A DNA stretch of 15,611 nt, from NCBI GenBank assembly GCA_001275005.1, contig JWZX01001110.1, positions 1-15,611 of the forward strand, given 5' to 3'. This document shows positions 1-6,395 of the stretch, one piece after another. Origin of the DNA: Chrysochromulina tobinii. Lineage: Eukaryota; Haptophyta; Prymnesiales; Chrysochromulinaceae. The position numbers were made by a program, and so were the translations under genes. Position 1 is the first letter of the stretch. The number at the start of each line of letters is the position of its first letter. Below the pieces are notes generated by a model. It made no database searches. It saw nothing but the letters and a program-made list of their open reading frames with translations, and was not told the origin of the DNA.

Positions 1-279
1 TGGTCACAGCAAAAACCCCAAATGCAATCAAACGGCGCTCGCACATCGAGATAGAGCTCGTTCGACTCCGGCCGACGACTCACTCGAAAAAACCAACCTG
101 TTTTTTACACCTACATAGCCAAAACTGACGTTCGAGCTCCGACGAGTCCTACTTGAGTAGTGGTGAGTAACCTTAGACGTCGCGCGCGGAGTGCGCAAAG
201 GGTGTTCTAGACAAACAACCCCCGACTCACGCCTGGAAAACACGCGCTTGCGGGAAGTGATCGCGATTCTAAGTTCGCG

Positions 280-297
280 CCCGATTAGGCAATCGGG
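280..297. repeat. Short perfect inverted repeat
   Basis: The arms at 280-286 (CCCGATT) and 291-297 (AATCGGG) are exact reverse complements around a 4-nt loop. It could be a protein-binding palindrome or chance; nothing else ties it to a function. Confidence 0.4.
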
Positions 298-360
298 GCG
301 CTATGCCACGCTCCAGGGGCCACAAAGGGGCAAGGGCCACACTCAGGGGGCACACACTAA

Positions 361-366
361 CACGTG
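361..366. promoter_or_regulatory. CACGTG palindrome (G-box/E-box core)
   Basis: The hexamer CACGTG lies about 235 nt upstream of the cyclase start. It is the core site of bZIP and bHLH regulators in plants and algae. A single hexamer is weak evidence and may be chance in GC-rich DNA. Confidence 0.2.
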
Positions 367-412
367 ACGGTGAGAACCATCCAACGGGCAACTAGTGCCC
401 GGTCACGGCCGA

Positions 413-463
413 GCATTCGATCCGTCTAAGCGGCCGAGCGGGCCGCATTCGATTCGCCTAAGC
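413..463. repeat. Diverged tandem repeat upstream of the cyclase gene
   Basis: A 19-nt segment at 413-431 recurs at 445-463 with 17 of 19 positions identical (GCATTCGATCC... versus GCATTCGATTC..., both ending CTAAGC). The copies are 32 nt apart and are separated by a GGCCG-rich spacer. The location 137-187 nt before the cyclase ATG is compatible with a duplicated promoter element, which is an inference. Confidence 0.5.
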
Positions 464-599
464 TTGTGTTAAGCATTTCCTTCGGACGGTTGCGGCTTTC
501 ATAAGGAGTGAGAGGTGTGTGTACATGTATCTGATTACGAAGGCAATTTCATCAAGCGCACCCCTGTCCCTGGGGTCAGCACCTTGAGAGGGCGACCGA

Positions 600-1910
600 A
601 TGTTCACCTCACCCTCGCCGCTGACTCGGCGCGAGGCGTTGCTTGCCACCATCGCGCTCGTTAACACGCTCGCTCTTTCCAGCATCGTACTTTCTGACCC
701 GCGAGATCCATCACGCCTATTATTGCACGTTCCATTCACTGTCGAAGTGGCACTTACCAATTTGCACCGTGTCTACGCGGATCACCTGTCGAACGCACGC
801 TACATCGACCTGACGCACACGATCCGCCCAAACATGCCCGTCTGGGCCGGTTTCGACCAGCCAACCTTTGGCCCATCGCTGGCAAAAGGTACGGAAGCGC
901 CATATTCCTATGGCGCGGATGGCTTCATCGCACAGATGGTTAATCTGGCCACTGACCAGCTGGGCACGCAGCTCGATCCGCCCGCGCACTGGAGTGAGTA
1001 CGGCGCGACTATCAGCGACCTTCCGCCCACGGTGACGTTACGCCCACTTGTGCTAATTGACCTAAGCGCCAAGACGGCCGTCGATCCGGGCTACCATGCG
1101 ACCGTGGACGACGTGAACGAGTGGGAGGCGAGCTATGGGCGGATCAGCGAGGGATCCGCGGTACTCTTTCGGACGGACTGGTCGCGCGGCTGGGACTCGT
1201 ATGGCGCTACAAGTGGGCCGGCCACCTTCCCGGGCGTGTCGCTCGCCGTGCTCAAGTTTCTGCATCTCAACCGCTCCATCTTAGTGCACGGTCACGAGCC
1301 GCTCGACACTGACATGACCCCCACCCTCGAAGGTGAAGAGTGGCTGATGCACAACAATTTCCTGCAGATCGAAGGCGTGGCGAACCTGCACATGCTGCCC
1401 CCGAGCGGCTGCTTAATCTCGATCGGATTCCCCAAACTCGCGGGCGGCACGGGCGGCTTCTGTCGCTTAATCGCCATCTGTCCGCCGGAGTGGCCTCACG
1501 GCCAGACCGTGGCTGAGCAGCCTGCGGCGCCGCTGCCGGTGCAACGCGCGCCGCTTCGCCGCGGTGCCGATGGCGTACTTGTCCCCACTGAAGGGGCGAC
1601 GCCCACCCGCTACTGCGCTGGCAACTCACCTCGTTGGAGAGAGGGTTGCAAGAAGGCTGAGACCGTTTCGCCACCTTCGCCGTCATCCCCTCCCCTGCCA
1701 CCTTCGCCGTCATCCCCTCCCCTGCCACCTTCGCCGTCATCCCCTCGCAGCTCGTCGACTCGTCAGAGTTCGCACCCATCGCCCACTCGAACGCCTGCAC
1801 CTCATCAGTCTGATGCGCCGCTTCCGCCCGAGCCGTCGCCACCGGAGCCGTCGCCACCGCCGCCGCCCTTGCCAGGCCCGCCATCGTTGTCCCCTTTTTC
1901 TTCGCCATAA
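600..1910 (+). CDS. Cyclase-family (kynurenine formamidase/isatin hydrolase-like) metal hydrolase with Tat-like signal and Pro-rich tail
   Basis: A single-exon frame of 436 residues starts at ATG 600. Residues about 66-300 match the cyclase family (PF04199), whose members hydrolyse amides or lactams such as N-formylkynurenine and isatin with a bound metal. The signature is normally HxGTHxDxPxH. Here residues 120-130 read Q-L-GTQLDPPAH, so Asp126, Pro128 and His130 are kept while both upstream His ligands are Gln. Downstream family features are HGHEPLDTD (230-238) and IEGVANL (258-264), followed by a Gly-rich end, GGTGGFC. The N terminus has TRREALL (9-15) followed by a hydrophobic run to about residue 32, a twin-arginine-like signal; a plain ER signal is the alternative. 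Residues about 300-436 form a Ser/Pro-rich tail not usual for the family, and most of the tail's Pro content follows residue 357. Substrate is unknown. The 3' neighbour is convergent, so no shared transcript is expected. Confidence 0.85.
   Translation: MFTSPSPLTRREALLATIALVNTLALSSIVLSDPRDPSRLLLHVPFTVEVALTNLHRVYADHLSNARYIDLTHTIRPNMPVWAGFDQPTFGPSLAKGTEAPYSYGADGFIAQMVNLATDQLGTQLDPPAHWSEYGATISDLPPTVTLRPLVLIDLSAKTAVDPGYHATVDDVNEWEASYGRISEGSAVLFRTDWSRGWDSYGATSGPATFPGVSLAVLKFLHLNRSILVHGHEPLDTDMTPTLEGEEWLMHNNFLQIEGVANLHMLPPSGCLISIGFPKLAGGTGGFCRLIAICPPEWPHGQTVAEQPAAPLPVQRAPLRRGADGVLVPTEGATPTRYCAGNSPRWREGCKKAETVSPPSPSSPPLPPSPSSPPLPPSPSSPRSSSTRQSSHPSPTRTPAPHQSDAPLPPEPSPPEPSPPPPPLPGPPSLSPFSSP
1671..1746 (+). 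repeat. 27-nt tandem repeat in the cyclase Pro-rich tail
   Basis: A 27-nt unit encoding PPSPSSPPL is present twice exactly (1671-1697 and 1698-1724), followed by a third copy that matches for about 22 nt and then diverges. The period is a multiple of three, so copy-number change keeps the frame. It lies wholly inside the coding tail of the cyclase gene. Confidence 0.8.
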
Positions 1911-2141
1911 AGCTTCAAAGCTCATCGCATCAGTCATGTCACACGTCGCATTGTCACCGTGCTTTAAGACTCACACGGCTTTTTACGCGGATCCGCGATG
2001 TCGGATGTGTTTTCGCCTGTGAGGTGCTCGTGCCCGCTCGCCCTCGCGCGGGCAGGGCGGTCGCGCCTCACCGCGCTGCAGCTGGAGGCGCGGGACGGAG
2101 CCTGACGGTGACAGCTGACACACACACGCAAGTGCGGTCGA

Positions 2142-2159
2142 GGCTCGAGGGGTCGAGCC
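2142..2159. repeat. Perfect inverted repeat with GGGG loop
   Basis: GGCTCGA (2142-2148) and TCGAGCC (2153-2159) form an exact 7-bp stem around GGGG. It lies in the GC-rich convergent spacer. It could act as a transcript-end hairpin or be chance. Confidence 0.4.
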
Positions 2160-2246
2160 GCGGAGCCCGCGGTGTCTGAAGATCTGCCCGCGGCCTCGGG
2201 CGGGCCGGTCCGCCGCGGGGCCGGTAGTCCGGCGGGTGCGGGGACT

Positions 2247-2272
2247 CCCGGGCGACCGTAACCGCGCCCGGG
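2247..2272. repeat. Perfect 8-bp GC inverted repeat
   Basis: CCCGGGCG (2247-2254) pairs exactly with CGCCCGGG (2265-2272) around a 10-nt loop. Together with the 2142-2159 hairpin it makes the core of the spacer strongly structured. Function unknown. Confidence 0.4.
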
Positions 2273-2658
2273 GAGCGGTGTGGGTGGCCGCTGTGGCGTG
2301 TGTATGTGCTTAGCATGGTACTTAGCGTGTGCTCGCGACCGTGCTCGTTTTCTCAAGCCATTAAGGAGCGGAGAATTGGAAAGCCGCCGCACATCTACTC
2401 ATGCGCGAGTCGGACCGCGAGATCCCGACCGGACGGTGATCTGGCATCGTGCGCCGCGCCACTTGCAACACATGCCCCCGCCGCGTCCCGCCCACGCTGT
2501 GCGCGAGATTGACGCAAAGAGTGATCATCAAACAATGAAAGCACCATAGAAGATGAATATGTCTTAAAGGTTGATCAGAAATTGAGGTTCATAGTGCTCC
2601 GCTCGCTGGCGGCGCGTGCACCCAAATTATCCGTGCCACCTGGCTCTGTGTCTGTCCA

Positions 2659-3222
2659 TCATTGCCAGACATGGAGTTGGATGGGCAACTTTGCCCCCTC
2701 CGGCGGCGCCGCATGTAGAAAAGACCAAAACGGCTTGCTTACCGCCCAGCCTAGCATGAGCGCCGAGGGCCATCGCGATGCCGTCGCCAGTGCGACCAGG
2801 TTCAATCCCGCGCCCACCCCCACGGACGGGTCGAAGACCAGCTGGATCACCGTTGTCTGTTGGAGCGCACGCAGGCACGCGCCCACCGCGAAGAGCAGTC
2901 TCGGTTTGAGCTTTGCAAAGTAGAAGAGCGTTCGGTATACGGACGCCGTCCTATGCGTACTCAGCGGCTTCGCCCGTAATGGAGATGGCAGGAATTTGCT
3001 GTCCACGTTTTTGTACTCGTTGGCGATGACGGAGAGCACTGGGTTAATAACGCTAACAATGTACAGCCATCGACAGACGCGTGTCGGCAGGCGCTTTGGT
3101 ACAGGGCGTGGCGTGGCTGACGGAGTTGAGGACGCCTTGCGCACAGACGAGGGTCGGGGCGCTCCGATACATGTAGCAGCGAGCGTTGCAAGCAGCACAA
3201 GCAGAGACTTCATATGACGCAT
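2659..3222 (-). CDS. Unrecognised membrane protein with ER signal plus transit-like presequence
   Basis: The first in-frame ATG is at 3222 (187 residues); a second at 3213 gives MKSLLVLL and 184 residues, so the true start is one of these. I do not recognise the family. Residues 6-19 are a hydrophobic signal-peptide core with a likely cleavage near Ala21. Residues 21-49 are rich in Ser, Thr, Pro, Arg and Lys, and the first acidic residue of the whole protein is Glu69. This is the layout of a bipartite presequence for secondary plastids. The mature part has a conserved-looking stretch NEYKNVDSKFLPSPLRAKPL (68-87). Further hydrophobic segments lie near 52-66, 109-130 and 138-167, the last with GVGAGLNL and LGWAVSKPFW. 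It is probably a small plastid membrane protein. It is divergent from the transporter gene and shares a 342-nt promoter region with it. Confidence 0.6.
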   Translation of the reverse strand: MRHMKSLLVLLATLAATCIGAPRPSSVRKASSTPSATPRPVPKRLPTRVCRWLYIVSVINPVLSVIANEYKNVDSKFLPSPLRAKPLSTHRTASVYRTLFYFAKLKPRLLFAVGACLRALQQTTVIQLVFDPSVGVGAGLNLVALATASRWPSALMLGWAVSKPFWSFLHAAPPEGAKLPIQLHVWQ

Positions 3223-3564
3223 GGAATTCACATTTTCATTCACGATGAATTCAACCAACACGTACCCGGTAGGAAATTCCTACGATACAGTACCGGTACA
3301 TGTACATCAACACAGACTTTCGTAAAGAGACACATGCAGACGGAGAGCTGAGAAACAGCCAATTCACACTTCATTCTCAGGCTCGCGAGGTGGAACGCGT
3401 ACAGTACCGGTACCGCGCTCACAGACACGGTTCAGCGACAGACTCGTTTCACCCTCCCACCCGCTCTCCTAAAGGCTAAAGGAGTCCTTGTACTGTACCC
3501 GGTACATGTAGAGGACGGGTTCGTCCATCGGTGCCTCCGGGTGTTTCGTCACGTATTTACGTCA
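3223..3564. promoter_or_regulatory. Divergent promoter region with repeated TACCGGTAC-type palindromes
   Basis: This spacer separates the ATG of the minus-strand gene (3222) from the transporter ATG (3565), so it should contain both promoters. Related palindromic blocks built from GTAC, CCGG and CATGTA occur at 3261-3272, 3287-3304, 3400-3414 and 3491-3510. A separate palindrome, TAGGAAATTCCTA, sits at 3270-3282. No clear TATA box is visible on either strand. Confidence 0.5.
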
Positions 3565-5791
3565 ATGCGCCGAGCCTACTCAACGCGCTCCGAGGCGGGC
3601 GCGAGTGGCGAGGTGCTGCTAAAGCGCCGCGCACGATCTCAGGTGCTGATCGACGCGAGAGCCTATTACGATGCTTCTTTATTTCAAGGGTTCGGTTCGG
3701 GCGCATCCGCCTTCTTCGGAGCTCCGCCCACCGCTCCCATCGGCTCGCAATCATACAGGCTTTGGAGCAAGCTCGACGACGCCAAAGTGAATTCTTCGCG
3801 GCGCAGCACCACCTTCGACAACGCAATCGATGCTGCAACCGAAGAGCCTGACGATGAAGCTGACGAGGACGCGGTCGCCGCGCGCGCATGTATGGAGAGT
3901 GCCGTTGCACCCCAAGCTCATCCAATATCTCCCGTCTCTCATTGTACTGTGCCTTTCGCTCACATGTGCACGATCGGCTCTCACCAGATGCCTGGAATAG
4001 CAAGGCGCTGCCGACGCTGCTCTTTGCCGTCGGCGTGATCAACAACATCCAAATCGTCGCCTGGCGCCAGTTTCTCATCCACGGCGCCATCAACGGCCAG
4101 GGTCTCAACCCAGCGGAGCAAGCCTTCTTAGGCTCCGTCATCAGCGGGCTGCCATGGAACCTCAAAATCTTCGTCGCCTTCGCCTCCGACGTGCTCCCCA
4201 TCTGCGGCTACCGGCGGCTCACGTACATGGCCATCGGATTCATCCTTCAGGGCGGCGGGTGGATCCTCCTCGGCCTCTTGGGAGGCTCCGCCTCGTTGTC
4301 CGTAATCTCGGCGCAGGTGATTGCCCCTGAGTGCACTTGATTGCTACCGATGACACCTGATTTCGTGCGGCTCGGCCTCATTGGCGCTCCTTTCGGCAGC
4401 AATTCACCTGCACGATGGGCCAGATGATGGTGGGCGTCATGTGCGACGCCCTCATCGTAGAGAGCGTCGCGATGGAGAAAGGATCCCGAATCGGCTACCT
4501 GCAGACCACGTGCCAAATCTTCTTCGCGCTCGGTGGGCTTGCGGGGACCGCACTCTCTGGCGCCCTGCCACAGTTCGCCGGTGTCTCCTATGAATTCATG
4601 TTCTTGCTACGCGGCATCGCCGCCCTCGCCGTCGTCCTCCCCGCAATCCTCACCTTACACGAGAGGACGCTTGAGCGGCGCGGAGTCAGCGCTGGCCCCT
4701 TGCGCGCGGCGAGTGGCCTGGGATCTGAGGCAGGCCATAGGGACTCTGAAGGCGACGAGGCGGCGGGCTGCATCGGCGGCGACGCGCTCGGTCTGCAGCA
4801 GGGCGTCCGACGATGCTGCGCGACTGCCGGCGCTACGGCCAAGGCTATCTGGTCGACGATGCAGCGCTTGCGCGTCTTCTATCCACTCGTCTTCATCTTC
4901 GTCTTCGCCGCCTCTCCAGGCTCAAGTGATGCCTTCAACACCTACCTGCTGCAACAGACGCCGCTCTGCCAATGGGTAAACACGAGCGGCCTATGCCTTG
5001 ACGCGTCGGCCTCCGCGGCCGATTTGAGTTCAGGAGACTCTGGCTCGGGCGACGCCGGCGCGGGGAACTTGGGCATCGCTGACTGGTGTGCGCAATACTC
5101 CTCGCCGGCCGACGCGTCGACGTGCTCGGAGCAGTGGGGTGGGCTGGGCTTCAGCGACATGCTCTATACCACGTTCGGGCTGCTCGGCAGCGCTGGGAGT
5201 GTGCTGGGCAACTTTCTCTTCCGGCACTACCTGCTCTCGATGAACTGGCACAAATTGTTCGCGACCACCGTGCTCATTGCTTCAGCCGCCGGCACGCTGC
5301 AACTCTTCCTCATGTTTCGGCTCACCTCGAGCGGCCAGACCCTCAGTGAGCGACTGCACCTTCCTGCAGAGGCCTCCAAGATCGCCTTTGCCCTCGGCGA
5401 CGACGTTATCGTCTCCGTCGCCAACCAGCTGCTAGCGATGCCCATCCTTGTGCTCATGGCGCGCCTCTGCCCGCCTGGTGCTGAAGGCACCACCTACGCC
5501 ATCGTGACCTCGGTCCAGGCTGTAGGCGGCACCGTCGGCGGCGTGATATCGCAGCACGTGATCGCCGCCTTTGGCGTCACCAACACCGACTTTACGAACC
5601 TCTGGCAGCTCACGCTTGTCACCGCGCTCGCCAAGCTGATTGCCCTCCCCCTGCTGCCGCTCGTCCCGTCCGCCGCATCGCTCGACTCCCAAGACGAGCG
5701 TCGCTCTATCCTAGCAGGCTTCACCATGCTGCTCATCTTCACAGGCGGCCTCGGGTGGGCGCTGGCGCAGGTGTTCCTGACGCTCTTGTGA
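3565..5791 (+). CDS. Folate/biopterin transporter (BT1 family), three exons
   Basis: Proposed exons are 3565-3889, 3988-4316 and 4400-5791, giving 681 residues. BT1 proteins are major-facilitator-type carriers of folates and pterins; known members occur in Leishmania and in cyanobacteria/plant plastids. Family marks are GLPWNLKIFVAFASDVLPI with GYRRLTY (about 162-188) and VGVMCDALIVE (229-239), spanning the exon 2-3 junction. Near the C terminus there is LGDDVI with AMPILVLMARLCPPGAEGT. About a dozen hydrophobic segments fit the fold. A Ser/Gly/Ala-rich loop with several Cys follows NTSGLC, and a long polar loop follows LTLHERTL. The first 108 residues are polar and acidic near DEADED, have no family match and are the least certain part. 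ATG 3565 is the only Met in that exon before the donor region; its context is weak. An ATG at 3888, read straight through without intron 1, is the alternative start. Substrate and membrane cannot be told from sequence. Confidence 0.8.
3890..3987 (+). other. Intron 1 of the BT1 transporter (GT-AG, phase 1)
   Basis: The frame open upstream differs from the frame of exon 2, so a join is needed. GTATGG at 3890 and a pyrimidine-rich stretch ending CTCACCAG at 3987 restore one open frame (phase 1). A second in-frame donor, GTGCCG at 3899, is also phase 1 and would add three residues. I prefer 3890 because GTATGG is the better donor. An intronless start at ATG 3888 would make this region coding instead. 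Confidence 0.6.
4317..4399 (+). other. Intron 2 of the BT1 transporter (GT-AG, phase 0)
   Basis: Exon 2 ends with a CAG codon before GTGATT at 4317. Exon 3 starts after TTTCGGCAG at 4399 and continues QFTCTMGQMM, joining two halves of the conserved BT1 domain. The intron is 83 nt, phase 0, and contains in-frame stops, so read-through would truncate the protein. Confidence 0.85.
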
Positions 5792-6395
5792 AGCGAGACG
5801 TTCCACTTGTGTGCAGTCATCTCAGATCTCTCACGTCAACGAGTCACGCTTCTCGCTTGCATGGCAGCATGAGCATGTGTAGCATGTGCGCATAATCTGA
5901 GTACATACTATTTAAGCGGCGTCGGTGGGGTTCGTGTACTCGTTTCCGCCGCTGCTTAGTCGTTAACCGTACCCGTTACCTTAAGCTTAACGCTCCGCTT
6001 TAAAGTCACATACACTTTTTTTGATCTCTCGTTGTTTTATTCGATTTGTTTGCGCAGATCAATGTGTAATGACTCGCGGCGCGGTCCATCGACAGGGCTC
6101 GACACCTAACGTACGCTATAGCTGTCGTGTGTACACGAAGGCTCGGCTAATAAGCCCGCACACTAAATGCTACAACCTCGTCTTGCGTTGTGGTTGTGGC
6201 GTGCATGAGCCATGACGTTCGGGGTTTCCAGGCACAAGCTTTCGTGTGTAATACGATACCATGCTGTACAGTAGTCAGTGCTCAGTGAGTCAGTCATGAG
6301 TCGAGCCACTCGGGATGTCTCTGGGATTCCTGGCTTTTCCGTTCCGCTTGAGCCTTGATTCGGGGGCGTTCACGAGGTCCGATGCGCGCGCGCCA
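5792..6395. other. Intergenic spacer between convergent genes
   Basis: No gene is supported. The transporter and the giant minus-strand gene converge here, so both 3' UTRs should lie in it. It is less GC-rich than its surroundings, with a TATTTAAG box-like string at 5909-5916, TTAAGCTTAA-type AT patches near 5980-6010, and a run of overlapping CAGT/AGTC words at about 6265-6300. Only non-ATG or very short frames occur. Confidence 0.5.

Larger units (their letters stand above)
1..599. other. Upstream region of the cyclase gene, no gene supported
   Basis: I see no convincing coding region here; the open frames have no recognisable domains and some lack an ATG. It holds two short perfect hairpins: a 7-bp stem with A6/T6 arms at 87-106, and a 7-bp stem with a 4-nt loop at 280-297. 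There is a CACGTG palindrome (G-box/E-box core) at 361-366, about 235 nt before the cyclase ATG. A diverged tandem repeat lies at 413-463. The region may contain the cyclase promoter, but no clear TATA box was found. Confidence 0.5.
1911..2658. other. Intergenic spacer between convergent genes, GC-rich with hairpins
   Basis: No gene is supported: the open frames are Arg/Pro-rich without recognisable domains. About 2030-2290 is strongly GC-rich and holds two perfect inverted repeats (2142-2159 and 2247-2272) plus scattered CCGCGG palindromes. The end near 2520-2600 is AT-richer. Because the cyclase and the 2659-3222 gene point toward each other, the spacer should contain both 3' UTRs; I cannot place polyadenylation sites. 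Confidence 0.5.

Noticed and set aside
458-760. Minus-strand 100-residue frame over the cyclase start
   Set aside because: It overlaps the well-supported cyclase N terminus antisense and has no recognisable features.
1964-2392. Minus-strand 142-residue frame in the convergent spacer
   Set aside because: Arg/Pro-rich with no domain, in GC-rich DNA where long chance frames are expected.
6021-6215. Small plus-strand frame downstream of a TATTTAAG string at 5909-5916
   Set aside because: It begins with TTG; the first ATG (6069) leaves only 48 residues with no recognisable features. A single TATA-like string between convergent 3' ends is weak.
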